Below, piece by piece: positions 54,382-62,905 of a stretch of DNA of 64,000 nucleotides. The stretch is from Paenibacillus alvei DSM 29 (GTDB lineage Bacteria > Bacillota > Bacilli > Paenibacillales > Paenibacillaceae): assembly GCF_000293805.1 (NCBI RefSeq), contig NZ_AMBZ01000001.1:524001-588000 (forward strand), in the 5' to 3' direction. The notes under the pieces were generated by a model. The model was not told the DNA's origin. It made no database searches and saw only the letters and a program-made list of their open reading frames with translations. The translations under genes were made by a program, and so were the position numbers. Within the stretch, counting starts at the first letter, position 1. Each line of letters opens with the position of its first letter.

Positions 54382-54906
54382 TTAGGCATGCTGTTCGGGT
54401 GATGCCAGCTTTAATGCATGGAGCAGCGGCAAATGCTGATGATTCGCTCCATGAACAAGATAGTCATCCTCGACCCGATCAATGAACAGCACGCCGTCCA
54501 AATGATCCATTTCATGCTGGATGCAGCGTGCGAGGAAATCTTCGCCTTCTAAAGTAACGGTCTCACCGTCTCGGTTCATCGTTGTTATTCTAATATACTG
54601 GTATCGCTTTACTCTGCCGTAGTATCCAGGATAGGACAAGCAGGCTTCCATCCCTTCTTGCTCGCCGGCCGTCTCTACCACCTCAGGGTTAATCAGTTCG
54701 ATCAAGCCATCTCCAACGTCCATGACGATGACACGACGCAAAATCCCGATCTGGGGTGCAGCGAGTTCCGCTCTCCCCTTCTTCGCATATAAAGTATCCT
54801 TCATATCATTCAGCAGCGATATCGTGCGTGCATTCAGCTCCGTTACCGGCTTGCACTTTTTGCGCAATATCGGATCTCCGAAAGGAAGAATAATACGCTC
54901 AGCCAT
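54382..54906 (-). CDS. def: Peptide deformylase with variant motifs
   Basis: 174 residues. It removes the formyl group from N-terminal Met. The metal and catalytic residues are present: Gln in AAPQIG, Cys in EACLSYPG, and His/Glu in QHEMDHLDGVLF. Motif 1 reads AELAAPQIG instead of GxGLAAPQ, and motif 2 reads EACLS instead of EGCLS. It could be an additional, divergent copy; a standard def might be elsewhere in the genome. Confidence 0.85.
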   Translation of the reverse strand: MAERIILPFGDPILRKKCKPVTELNARTISLLNDMKDTLYAKKGRAELAAPQIGILRRVIVMDVGDGLIELINPEVVETAGEQEGMEACLSYPGYYGRVKRYQYIRITTMNRDGETVTLEGEDFLARCIQHEMDHLDGVLFIDRVEDDYLVHGANHQHLPLLHALKLASPEQHA

Positions 54907-55179
54907 TTCATGTCGCCCCTTTATCCTCTGTCATTTCATTAATCAAGCTAATCGATTCGATAGAGTGCATCGCCTGCACACCTCGTTGTGCTGCGATCCA
55001 TTTTCGATTAGTTGCTCTTTCAATTCTTATTTATGTGATGCTTCTCGCTTCATTTTACGCTGTTCATCAAAGTACATGATAATCAGAATATAATCAATAT
55101 AACATAAATGAAACGTTATTATATTTTAACCCAATTACATTCCTGCCCAGTGCCTTGATAAATCAAACAAACATGGCAT
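54907..55179. other. AT-rich interval upstream of def
   Basis: No gene seen; it carries the start region of def and the terminator of the endoglycosidase gene (55180-55232). Confidence 0.4.
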
Positions 55180-55232
55180 AAAAAAAGCCTCCCAACTTCC
55201 CACCGACCAAAGTCGGCGGGAGTCGGAAGACT
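55180..55232 (-). terminator. Terminator of the GH85 gene
   Basis: On the minus strand CCGACT-CCCGCCGAC pairs with GTCGGTGGGA-AGTTGG around a TTTG loop, then GGC and T7. Confidence 0.85.
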
Positions 55233-55253
55233 CGATTAAATCTTTGACACCTA

Positions 55254-58028
55254 TTATTGGGCAGACACATTCTTAATGCCTTGCACCTCGAAGCCGTAAA
55301 TACGAGCTGCTGTATCTCCGCCTTGTGTTGCTTTCTCTACGTTAAGGCGTGCATAGCGTGCTTTTGTTTTGGCAATCGCATGCTTGGATGTACCCTTCTC
55401 GTTGTCCGTTACCTTCACAGCATCCGTCCAATTCTCGCCGTCTGTGCTGAGTTGGATCGTAAATGCGCGTGTGTTGAAGGAAGCGGATTCACCGCCTGCT
55501 TCCGCATGGTGCACGATAAATTGCGTTACATCGTACTCCTTGCCCAAATCAACCTTCAGCCAATGCTTTTCATCGCCGACAGCACACCATTTTGTATGCA
55601 TTTCGCCATCAACGGCGAACTGGGGCGCCTCACTATCATTAACGAAGCTGGATGCTTCCGTTTTTGCACCCTTGGCCAAGTCCTCAGCACGGAAAGCTGC
55701 ATCCTTCGATATTGTAATAAGCTGCGACTTCGTCATCACATCTTCACCGACCGCGTTTTTCGCGATCAACTTCACTTCGTACGTGCCTTCTTTCGCGAAG
55801 CTTACCTTCGGATTGCGTTCCTTGCTCGTTTCAGGTGTTCCTCCCGGGAAGCTCCATTCCCATTCTGTTGTCACTTCAGAGGATTTATCCGTCAACTGAA
55901 CTTCTTCCCCTGGCGCCACGAACGTCTTATCGGCCTCGAAGTCTGCCTTAGGGGACGGGTATTCAGGCCAATCGAACGAAGTCATTGCCATTCGTCCTTC
56001 TTCATAGTGACGGTTCACAGGAACAACTGCCAGTTGTGTCGTCTCCTCCATACCGTTGCGCTTCATTTCAGACACATAGTAATAATTGTTGCCTGTTGCG
56101 CCCATGAACTCACGGGAGCCGTCCGGCTTCACGCGATACACTTGATAGTACTGCACATCATCGCCAAGCGCTGTCCATGTCAAGCGAGCATCTGCATAAA
56201 TGCCGTCGCGAACGTCATTTTCGATCACACGAACATCTGATACTTGACCGAGAGCAGGCGCCTTGTCATTCTGATCACGAATTGTAAGCTCTCCTACATT
56301 CGCTTCGTATAGATTGTCATTGACCTTGCCCTCTACTTGAATGGATACGCCAACGATTTTTTTGCCAGCATATGGGCTCAAGTCATAGGTAGCCTGAGTC
56401 CAGTCGCCCTTCGCGCCAGCAGCCTTCGTTGTAGAAGGCTTCACGAATGTATACGTATCCGGTGCTCCCTCAAACGCAACGCCAATGTTCAAATTAGCAG
56501 ATTTCGGATCGTTTGACCGATATGTAAGCGACATTTGCAAAGTAGAAGTTGCCTTTACATCCGTCTTGTACAGCTTCACATTGGAGGATGCGCCTTCTGC
56601 AACCTTGCCTTGAAGCTTCAAGGAACTGCCGCCATAGAAGGAATCCGTGAAGTCGAAACTAGGTGCAATCTTCTGACCTGATTCATCCACCATCCAGCGC
56701 CAAGTCGGTAAAATGTCCTGCAAACTGCGGTTAAACCATTCACGGTCGCGAACCTTCTTGCCGAACACGCTGAACTGCGTTCCGTTACCCGTATTGAAAT
56801 GCGTCACGAAATCCGATTTCGTAATGACCGTCTTATCTACGATATCATGCGCAATGCCGCGCCAAGCCCAATCATTGGCCTTCGTCTTGGAAGGATCGAG
56901 GCTGTCGCCTACCCATAGACGCTGCTCCTTTTGCATGAATTCATCATTCGTCTTTGTCGTATTGAACGCCCAGTCCGGGCGATACAAACCAAGCGATGTC
57001 ACCGCATCCTGTCCTTCCGGGAACAATACCGGGAAGTTGTACTCGCCTTGATATCCGCCGCCGCCTTCCAAGTCCATGCCCGCAAACAATTCATGGCGAT
57101 CCCGCTTCAATTGCTCAGCTATCTTCGGCGAGTTCTGGAATGGCGTTATGAAATCATACTTGCCTTCCTTCTTGAACTGCCAACGGAAATCGATGAACAT
57201 ATTGTCCGCTACGCGCTCTTCCCCGTCTTGGAAGAACATTTTATTATTGTCCGTCAGTCCACCTTGCCACTTCACAGGACCATCCTTCACCATGGAGTCA
57301 TACCAGATAATTTCCATATTAGAAGGCTTAATTTTCTGCAAATATTTCAAAAACTTCTGCATGTTCTGCGCATCTTCCGGTGTGCCGCCCTGTGTCTCCT
57401 GGTTAATGAACCAGCCATCGAAGCCATAATATTTTGCAACTTCAATCAGCTTATCTGCAACCGGGAATGTTCCGTCCTCACGCTGCTGGATCAGATCACG
57501 CATCCATTCGATTTTTCCGCCGTGCTCCTTTTGTGGAAGAAATACAGTGCCATATACCGGTACACCATTCTTGTGCGCTGCATCAATTACGTCCGCACTC
57601 GGAGGAACGATCAAGCCTTCCCCGGCAGAGCCGCCCCACATAATCAGCTTGTCTACATACTGCCAGTAGCTGAACGCATAGCCATGGAAGTTGTCATTGC
57701 CTTGCGATGGCGCACCGCTCGTATTTTTGTACATCGAAGCAAGCGCCATAACTTTCGCGTCTGTCTTCGCATTCGGGTTCACCTTCGCTCCCTGCACACG
57801 GGAAGTGTCCAGCTTTACAGAGCTGCGGTTGAATGCCGCATCCTTGTCAGTCTGTGCCGACCACGACAAGAGCGTATTCGGATACCAGTATGAGGAAAGC
57901 GGCTGCGCAGCCTCCGCCTGACCTGCAAAGCCTACAAGCGACCCGGCGATCATCGCCGTGCTGAGCATCAAGGCAAATTTGCGTTTTATCTGACCTCGGG
58001 AAAGTATAGTCGGTTTCAATCGTTTCAT
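55254..58028 (-). CDS. Secreted GH85 endo-beta-N-acetylglucosaminidase
   Basis: 924 residues. A signal peptide (to about residue 41, GFAGQAEA) precedes the GH85 domain. The catalytic Asn-x-Glu lies in GWFINQETQGG (N209, E211), as in Endo-A/Endo-D. PHGYAFSYWQ-type and WYDSMVKDGPVKWQ motifs support this. Downstream are a beta-sandwich, a fibronectin/PKD-like domain (FVAPGEEVQLTDKSSEVTTE, EWSFPGGTPE) and a C-terminal F5/8 type C (CBM32-like) domain (SSFVNDSEAPQFAVDGEMHT, WLKVDLGKEYDVTQF). It cleaves the chitobiose core of N-linked glycans outside the cell. It is probably catabolite-controlled; see the cre-like sites upstream. Confidence 0.93.
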   Translation of the reverse strand: MKRLKPTILSRGQIKRKFALMLSTAMIAGSLVGFAGQAEAAQPLSSYWYPNTLLSWSAQTDKDAAFNRSSVKLDTSRVQGAKVNPNAKTDAKVMALASMYKNTSGAPSQGNDNFHGYAFSYWQYVDKLIMWGGSAGEGLIVPPSADVIDAAHKNGVPVYGTVFLPQKEHGGKIEWMRDLIQQREDGTFPVADKLIEVAKYYGFDGWFINQETQGGTPEDAQNMQKFLKYLQKIKPSNMEIIWYDSMVKDGPVKWQGGLTDNNKMFFQDGEERVADNMFIDFRWQFKKEGKYDFITPFQNSPKIAEQLKRDRHELFAGMDLEGGGGYQGEYNFPVLFPEGQDAVTSLGLYRPDWAFNTTKTNDEFMQKEQRLWVGDSLDPSKTKANDWAWRGIAHDIVDKTVITKSDFVTHFNTGNGTQFSVFGKKVRDREWFNRSLQDILPTWRWMVDESGQKIAPSFDFTDSFYGGSSLKLQGKVAEGASSNVKLYKTDVKATSTLQMSLTYRSNDPKSANLNIGVAFEGAPDTYTFVKPSTTKAAGAKGDWTQATYDLSPYAGKKIVGVSIQVEGKVNDNLYEANVGELTIRDQNDKAPALGQVSDVRVIENDVRDGIYADARLTWTALGDDVQYYQVYRVKPDGSREFMGATGNNYYYVSEMKRNGMEETTQLAVVPVNRHYEEGRMAMTSFDWPEYPSPKADFEADKTFVAPGEEVQLTDKSSEVTTEWEWSFPGGTPETSKERNPKVSFAKEGTYEVKLIAKNAVGEDVMTKSQLITISKDAAFRAEDLAKGAKTEASSFVNDSEAPQFAVDGEMHTKWCAVGDEKHWLKVDLGKEYDVTQFIVHHAEAGGESASFNTRAFTIQLSTDGENWTDAVKVTDNEKGTSKHAIAKTKARYARLNVEKATQGGDTAARIYGFEVQGIKNVSAQ

Positions 58029-58115
58029 TTAGAATCCCCTCCAAAGTGACGATCTTTCTCTTGATGTCGACAAATCCAATGTCTCAACGAGCGTATCCGA
58101 AGTATCTCCTAACTT

Positions 58116-58129
58116 TGGTAACGCTTCCA
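58116..58129 (-). promoter_or_regulatory. Second cre-like site
   Basis: On the minus strand TGGAAGCGTTACCA fits the catabolite-responsive element consensus TGNAANCGNNNNCA exactly. Confidence 0.6.
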
Positions 58130-58147
58130 CAATGTTGTCGTGACCAT

Positions 58148-58161
58148 TGTAAACGTTTACG
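58148..58161 (-). promoter_or_regulatory. First cre-like site, perfect palindrome
   Basis: GTAAACGTTTAC (58149-58160) is a perfect 12-bp palindrome; the 14-mer TGTAAACGTTTACG is the classic CcpA/LacI-type core. It is about 120 bp upstream of the GH85 start. Confidence 0.7.
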
Positions 58162-58167
58162 AAATAG

Positions 58168-58206
58168 AAAAAAGGGAACTTCCGCCTAAACGGCAAGCAC
58201 CCTTTA
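58168..58206 (-). terminator. Terminator of mutY
   Basis: On the minus strand AAAGGG..TGCTTGCCG pairs with GGCGGAAGTT..CCCTTT around a TTTA loop, ending in T6. Confidence 0.75.
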
Positions 58207-58268
58207 ATTTGTCTAGTAAATCTTTAATATTTACACCAGAATATATGCCACGAAAGTAACTAAATGGA

Positions 58269-59363
58269 TTACTGAAAGCGATTTTTTAACAATCGGACGA
58301 ATACATTCGGAAAAGCAAGTTCCTCCATCTCTTCCGGGCCCGCCCATGTATATACTGTATTGTCCTTCGGCTTCAAGCTACGCAGAGTACAGCGATATAC
58401 GCGCATCTGCCAATGGATGTGGCTGAACGTATGCTCTGCGTCCATCCAATGCTCAATCGGCACAACGTCTAACCCTTCTGCCAACAAAGAATGATGCAGA
58501 ATCGCGAACGACTCTGTGTCGCTCATCCCGACAATGCCCACCTGCTTCGGCACAAGAATATGAGGCAGCTCCCACATTTTCGCCAGCAAACCGGTATCCG
58601 GCCGCTGACGCACGAGCACCTTGCCCTCATGCTCCCCTGTACCCTCGATCAATACTGCATATCGCAGCTCCGGTTTCGGCGGCTTGGCTTTTGTCTTGAT
58701 CGGCAGAATGAGTTCTTCTCCAGCCATGCGGCCTTCGCAATGCTCCATAACCGGGCAGAGCAGACATGAAGGGGATTTCGGCGTACATACTAACGCGCCA
58801 AGCTCCATCAATGCCTGGTTAAAGTCCGATGCGCAGCCTTCCGGAATAAGCTCCTGCGCTAAATGCTCCATATGCACGCGCGTAGATGGCTTCGCAATAT
58901 CGTCATGCAGACGGAAATAACGCGACAGCACCCGCATCACATTGCCATCCACGGCCGGCTCCGGCCGATTGAAGGCGATGCTCATAATCGCACCGGATGT
59001 ATAAGGCCCAATGCCTTTTAACGCGGACACCTTTGCTTTGTCATCGGGGACTTGTCCGCTGTATTTTTCCTTCACTTCCCGTGCCGCAGCCTGTAAATTA
59101 CGCGCCCGGGAATAGTATCCGAGCCCTTCCCATGCCTTCAGCACTTCCTCTTCAGGCGCATCCGCCAATGCCTCGACGGTAGGGAATTTCCCGATAAAAC
59201 GTTCGAAATACGGCTTTACTGTCTCTACACGCGTCTGCTGCAGCATAATTTCAGATACCCATGTGTAATAGGGATTCGATTGACGCCGCCAAGGCAGATC
59301 CCTCTTATTCGCCCGATACCAGAGCAGAAGCTCGCGGCTGAAATATCTCTTTTGCTCGTCCAT
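58269..59363 (-). CDS. mutY: A/G-specific adenine glycosylase
   Basis: 364 residues. It removes adenine mispaired with 8-oxoG. The N-terminal helix-hairpin-helix GPYTSGAIMSIAFNR, catalytic Asp in AVDGNVMRVLSRYF, and the iron-sulfur cluster motif CTPKSPSCLLCPVMEHC are present. A C-terminal NUDIX-like (MutT-type) domain for 8-oxoG recognition follows (YAVLIEGTGEHEGKVLVRQR). Length is normal. It is monocistronic with its own terminator. Confidence 0.95.
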   Translation of the reverse strand: MDEQKRYFSRELLLWYRANKRDLPWRRQSNPYYTWVSEIMLQQTRVETVKPYFERFIGKFPTVEALADAPEEEVLKAWEGLGYYSRARNLQAAAREVKEKYSGQVPDDKAKVSALKGIGPYTSGAIMSIAFNRPEPAVDGNVMRVLSRYFRLHDDIAKPSTRVHMEHLAQELIPEGCASDFNQALMELGALVCTPKSPSCLLCPVMEHCEGRMAGEELILPIKTKAKPPKPELRYAVLIEGTGEHEGKVLVRQRPDTGLLAKMWELPHILVPKQVGIVGMSDTESFAILHHSLLAEGLDVVPIEHWMDAEHTFSHIHWQMRVYRCTLRSLKPKDNTVYTWAGPEEMEELAFPNVFVRLLKNRFQ

Positions 59364-59567
59364 GACGGCCTCCTGTCTCTTATCTCTTTTCTATACAATT
59401 TCTAGCAGGTCTATATGGTATATTCGTAGTCTCCCTGCCCATTATACATGAAGGGAGCCAGTTGTGAACGTTCTGCCAACAATCCACATCAGAGCTTGCA
59501 GGAGGGGTACTGGAATTTCTATACTTATAGTAAAGAAATGTCCCAATAGAAATGGAGGGCATCGTTC

Positions 59568-59945
59568 GTGCCAAAACGTCGAATGTACACACGCTTCATG
59601 CCAATCATCGCTGGTATTGCCCTGCTTGGACTGCTTGCCGGATGCGGCGGTGGAGCAAGCGGCGGCAATGAGAGCAGCTCAGGAAATGCCAAAGAATCAG
59701 CGGCGCTTGAAGGGCCGGAAGAAGTTGTCACGCTATATAAAAACAATTGCATGCAGTGTCACGGCACTGAGATGCAGGGGATGATGGGGCCAGAGTCAAA
59801 CCTACAAAAGATCGGCAGCAAGCTGACGAAGGATGAAATTGCAAATACGATTGAAAATGGCGGAAAGCTCATGCCTGCACAAGGCGGACGTCTGGAAAAG
59901 GAAGAGATCGACAAAATTGCCGATTGGCTCACCAGCAAAAAGTAG
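59568..59945 (+). CDS. Lipoprotein c-type cytochrome
   Basis: 125 residues from the GTG at 59568 (GGAGG 9 nt upstream; ATG at 59583 is an alternative). A signal peptide with lipobox LLAGC (about 20-24) is followed by a Gly/Ser/Asn-rich spacer. Heme motif CMQCHG (about 60-65) and the sixth ligand Met in GGKLMPAQGGRL are visible. It is a small one-heme cytochrome c (CccB/c551-like), outer-leaflet anchored, for electron transfer to terminal oxidases. It is monocistronic with a terminator. Confidence 0.93.
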   Translation: MPKRRMYTRFMPIIAGIALLGLLAGCGGGASGGNESSSGNAKESAALEGPEEVVTLYKNNCMQCHGTEMQGMMGPESNLQKIGSKLTKDEIANTIENGGKLMPAQGGRLEKEEIDKIADWLTSKK

Positions 59946-59983
59946 TTCATACTTCTGCACTAGAAATATCTTGGCAATGTAAC

Positions 59984-60004
59984 AAGACGGCGGAAAGCCG
60001 TCTT
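59984..60004 (+). terminator. Terminator of the cytochrome gene
   Basis: An 8-bp perfect stem AAGACGGC/GCCGTCTT, 5-nt loop, T-rich tail. Confidence 0.85.
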
Positions 60005-60009
60005 TTGCT

Positions 60010-60037
60010 TTGATTGGCCTTTATTTTCAACTATAAT
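60010..60037 (+). promoter_or_regulatory. Sigma-A-type promoter of the L7/L12-like mini-ORF
   Basis: TTGATT, 16-bp spacer, consensus TATAAT. The leader contains an AGGCC-AAGAA-GGCCT inverted repeat near 60044-60058. Confidence 0.7.
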
Positions 60038-60084
60038 AGTAAAGAGGCCAAGAAGGCCTGCCTCCCCACCCCGCTCACGATGAG

Positions 60085-60201
60085 GTGATACAGCTTATTC
60101 GCGAAGGCAAGAAAGTATCCGCCATCAAAAAAGCGAGAGAAGTGCTCGGCATGTCACTCGTTGAAGCGAAGCAGTATGTAGACAATCTTGAAGCGAAATG
60201 A
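60085..60201 (+). CDS. Mini-protein resembling the C-terminus of ribosomal L7/L12
   Basis: From GTG 60085 the product is VIQLIREGKKVSAIKKAREV then LGMSLVEAKQYVDNLEAK, 38 residues. This is the KxxAIKxxRExxGxxLxEAKxxVD fold of the L7/L12 C-terminal domain. The same frame is open further upstream (LPPHPAHDE before it) to a TAA at 60041-60043 but has no canonical start, so either GTG is used or the N-terminal half has been lost. Relatives in Paenibacillus probably have a longer N-terminus (from memory, unverified). A consensus promoter stands directly upstream, so it is transcribed. Confidence 0.55.
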   Translation: MIQLIREGKKVSAIKKAREVLGMSLVEAKQYVDNLEAK

Positions 60202-60541
60202 TAAAGCATAGAGCATTACTTGTATACATAACATGATGAAATTAAAATAAAGTAAGGGAGGCTCCTAAGGAGGCTCCCTTATCTATTGATTCTCAATTGT
60301 TGCCCTGATTGATCAGAATGGCCAGCCTCTACCTGTTTAGAGCTCATCGCAAATCTAGCTGCTGCTGCGGCATCCTCCCTGCCAATACCATAAACGAGAT
60401 ACTTATCATGCTCACAATGAATTCGATTTCATTTATTCTTTATAATTGCTATGCATTGTTATACAATTGCTTTGGTGCACTGCATCACGTTCTGTTCCTG
60501 ATCATGCATGCTTGGTATGCTTGAGTTCTACGCTTTTCCAA
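60202..60541. other. Intergenic region with a hairpin
   Basis: Holds a TAAGGGAG...CTCCCTTA stem (60253-60281, one G-G mismatch) likely ending the mini-ORF transcript, then AT-rich sequence. A 71-codon frame (60309-60524) is composed of unusual Cys/Leu runs and has no ribosome binding site; not called. Confidence 0.5.
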
Positions 60542-61489
60542 TCATACAAGTATAAATCCTAGGTAGCTCTTGTGCTCGCCAATGGATTGTCTCATATCGT
60601 TCAAAAAGTGGGTCTGCTTGTCAGTTAGCTTGCTGAAATCTGCATAGGTACAATGGTATATATAGGAATATACATGTCGAAAATCAATGAAGTCATTCAA
60701 TCGTGGTGTAATTAGGTTTGTGGAGCGAAATCGTGAATAGCCTTCCATCAATGCGTGATAGAACTGTTCGGCGAAGTTTCGCCTCTCTTCTGGAGCTTGC
60801 ACAGTGGAGACTGCATGATAGATGGCAATTGCCACATCATAGGCGTACCAATGATACTCGCTGTCTCCGAAGTCTATGATTACCGGGGAGTTCCGTTCGA
60901 CGAGAAGATTATTCTGATGAAGATCCCCGTGAATTAATCCATATTCGGCTGAGGTAACAGGCTGCTCAGACATCCATCTGCAGCATTCCTTCCATTTTGC
61001 CAGTACAATGGGATCGACTTGCAGATCCTCCTTCTTGTACAGTTCATGCTCATGCCAATGCGGGCGTACAAGAGAAGGCCCTTCATAGGCTTCTGCAGCC
61101 GTATGCAACTGCGCTAGAGCTGCTCCCCAATCTTTGAAAAAGCGTTCGTTCCACAATTGTTCGTTCTGGTGTTGGATAGGCTGGCCTAAGGCTTTTTCAT
61201 ATATAGTAAAAAAATGAGTCGGCAAAGAATGAACAAGCTGGCCTCGCAGCAGCACCGGTGGAGCAACAGAAATGCCGCGTTCATGGAGATATTGCACCCA
61301 TTCGACTTCAGACTGAATTCGCTCTGCATGATGAGTGCCATACTCATACACCTTCACAATAACGGGACTACTCCCCACTATAGCGGCCTCAAAGACGTTA
61401 TGAAAATATCCTCCAATTTGACGCAGCTCCGATCTGTCACATCCAATGTAGTCGCATACCTCCAGAAGCACTTCTTCCTGTATCATCAT
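60542..61489 (-). CDS. APH-family (aminoglycoside/homoserine kinase-like) phosphotransferase
   Basis: 315 residues. Kinase-like fold with VIVKVYEYGTHHAERIQSEVEWVQYL (ATP-binding Lys), catalytic HGDLHQNNLLVE and metal-binding VIIDFGDSEYHWY. Members phosphorylate small molecules, including choline, hydroxy-amino acids, sugars and aminoglycosides; the substrate is not evident. It lies just upstream of acpS in the reading direction of the minus strand (18-bp gap), so the two may be co-transcribed. Confidence 0.85.
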   Translation of the reverse strand: MMIQEEVLLEVCDYIGCDRSELRQIGGYFHNVFEAAIVGSSPVIVKVYEYGTHHAERIQSEVEWVQYLHERGISVAPPVLLRGQLVHSLPTHFFTIYEKALGQPIQHQNEQLWNERFFKDWGAALAQLHTAAEAYEGPSLVRPHWHEHELYKKEDLQVDPIVLAKWKECCRWMSEQPVTSAEYGLIHGDLHQNNLLVERNSPVIIDFGDSEYHWYAYDVAIAIYHAVSTVQAPEERRNFAEQFYHALMEGYSRFRSTNLITPRLNDFIDFRHVYSYIYHCTYADFSKLTDKQTHFLNDMRQSIGEHKSYLGFILV

Positions 61490-61507
61490 CTTGCCCCCCC
61501 ATTTTCA

Positions 61508-61909
61508 CTATGTATCAGACGTACGCCATTCTACTATAGCCTGTGCCGACGCAATGCTCGGCTGATGCGAGATGCTGAGGTGAATTCGATATTCGCTGCT
61601 GGACAAGCCAAGCCGCTGCCATGCAGCCTTACTGAGACGGGCTATCGGCTTGCCAAGCTGATTCGGCAAAATTTCGATATCCTGAAAGGAGATCACTTCC
61701 CCGATACCTGTGCCAAAAGCCTTGACGATCGCTTCCTTCGCAGCAAAACGACCAGCGGCAAATTCAACCTGACGTCCACCCTTAGCCGCATAAACTGCCT
61801 GTTCCCGCTCTGTTAGTATGCGAGCAATAAATCGTATACCTATATGATCATGCAGCAGCTTGTTTACACGCTCGATTTCGATAATGTCATGCCCCAATCC
61901 ATGTATCAT
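61508..61909 (-). CDS. acpS: Holo-[acyl-carrier-protein] synthase
   Basis: 133 residues. It transfers the phosphopantetheine arm from CoA to apo-ACP for fatty acid synthesis. N-terminal GLGHDIIEIERV (Mg-binding Asp), RFAAKEAIVKAFGTGI (substrate Glu and Lys) and HLSISHQPSIASA are complete. It is the expected length. Confidence 0.95.
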   Translation of the reverse strand: MIHGLGHDIIEIERVNKLLHDHIGIRFIARILTEREQAVYAAKGGRQVEFAAGRFAAKEAIVKAFGTGIGEVISFQDIEILPNQLGKPIARLSKAAWQRLGLSSSEYRIHLSISHQPSIASAQAIVEWRTSDT

Positions 61910-62014
61910 CCTGAACCTCTCCTTCCATGCAGCTTCTAGATTTAATATTCATCGCAAAACATGAACTTCCAAATCTATACACAACATCATCTATGCGGTA
62001 ATTGTATCACATGC

Positions 62015-62055
62015 AAGAGGCGCTGCCCAACCTATAACGGTCGTCAGCGCCTCTT
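62015..62055 (-). terminator. Hairpin downstream of the ABC permease gene
   Basis: An 11-bp perfect stem AAGAGGCGCTG with a 19-nt loop, without a pure T-run on the minus strand; probable transcript end. Confidence 0.6.
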
Positions 62056-62074
62056 GCGGAACAACATGTGAATC

Positions 62075-62905
62075 CTATTCTCCGACACGCCATTTCACTA
62101 AATAATGGATGGCAAGAATCGATGCAATGCTGTACCCCAGCAATACGATGCTGTTCTGCATGACATCTGTCGTCCAGCCTGTCAAAAGCACGCCCCGCAT
62201 CGCCTCTGCCGCATAGGTTGTCGGGAAAATATAGGACGCCCACTGCAACATTGATGGAAGCTGATGCATTTCGACCATGACAGGCGACAGAAATGTAACG
62301 AACATCATAAGTACCTGCACAAGCATATTGGTCAGTTGATGATTCGGCGACCAAAAGCCGATACCTACGCCTACGCCGACAACACTGGTCAAGGACAATA
62401 ACACAACAATCGGCAGCGCCCATGTAATTTGAAAATCAATGCCGTACCCCCATTTTCCAACTGCTGCAAGCAATACAAAGGAAGGAAGGGTACTCATTAA
62501 GCCTTTCAGCATATTGGCGATTACGAAGTTCAGCTTGGATATCGGCAATGAAGAATAGTACGTAAAATGACCTTGATGCTTCTGCCACGATATCTCCTGC
62601 CCCATGGAGTTCATCCCCGTGACGATAATACCGAAGATGAGGTTTCCGGCAACGATTCGAACCAACGCTTCATGACTCGGATTGTCTGTAAAAGAAATCA
62701 TGAAAAGCATGGTCGTAAATGGGAATACCGTTGCCATCAAAAGGACCCACGCCCACGAATCGCGAATGTTGGCGTATTGAATTCGGGTAAGGATCATGAA
62801 CTCTGTCAATTGCCGACCAATTCCTCTTGTGCCTTCCAACGGGACTGCCGCTTTGACCGCAGACTGGCTGACGATATCAGGTCTGCTTGCTACTTCTGAT
62901 TTCAT
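62075..62905 (-). CDS. ABC-2 transporter permease
   Basis: 276 residues, six hydrophobic segments. LTEFMILTRIQYANIRDSWA is the first cytoplasmic helix, and MGQEISWQKHQGHFTYYSSLPISKLNFVIAN is the loop before the conserved permease core. It starts with ATG overlapping the ATPase stop (ATGA), so it is the second gene of a two-gene exporter. The substrate is unknown; these systems often export antibiotics, lipids or bacteriocins. Confidence 0.88.
   Translation of the reverse strand: MKSEVASRPDIVSQSAVKAAVPLEGTRGIGRQLTEFMILTRIQYANIRDSWAWVLLMATVFPFTTMLFMISFTDNPSHEALVRIVAGNLIFGIIVTGMNSMGQEISWQKHQGHFTYYSSLPISKLNFVIANMLKGLMSTLPSFVLLAAVGKWGYGIDFQITWALPIVVLLSLTSVVGVGVGIGFWSPNHQLTNMLVQVLMMFVTFLSPVMVEMHQLPSMLQWASYIFPTTYAAEAMRGVLLTGWTTDVMQNSIVLLGYSIASILAIHYLVKWRVGE

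Noticed and set aside
56931-57893. 320-codon open frame antisense to the GH85 gene
   Set aside because: Same reason: the opposite strand encodes a complete glycosidase with catalytic motif and domains.
60309-60524. 71-codon ORF between the mini-ORF and the APH kinase
   Set aside because: No ribosome binding site, odd Cys/Leu runs, and no recognisable protein.
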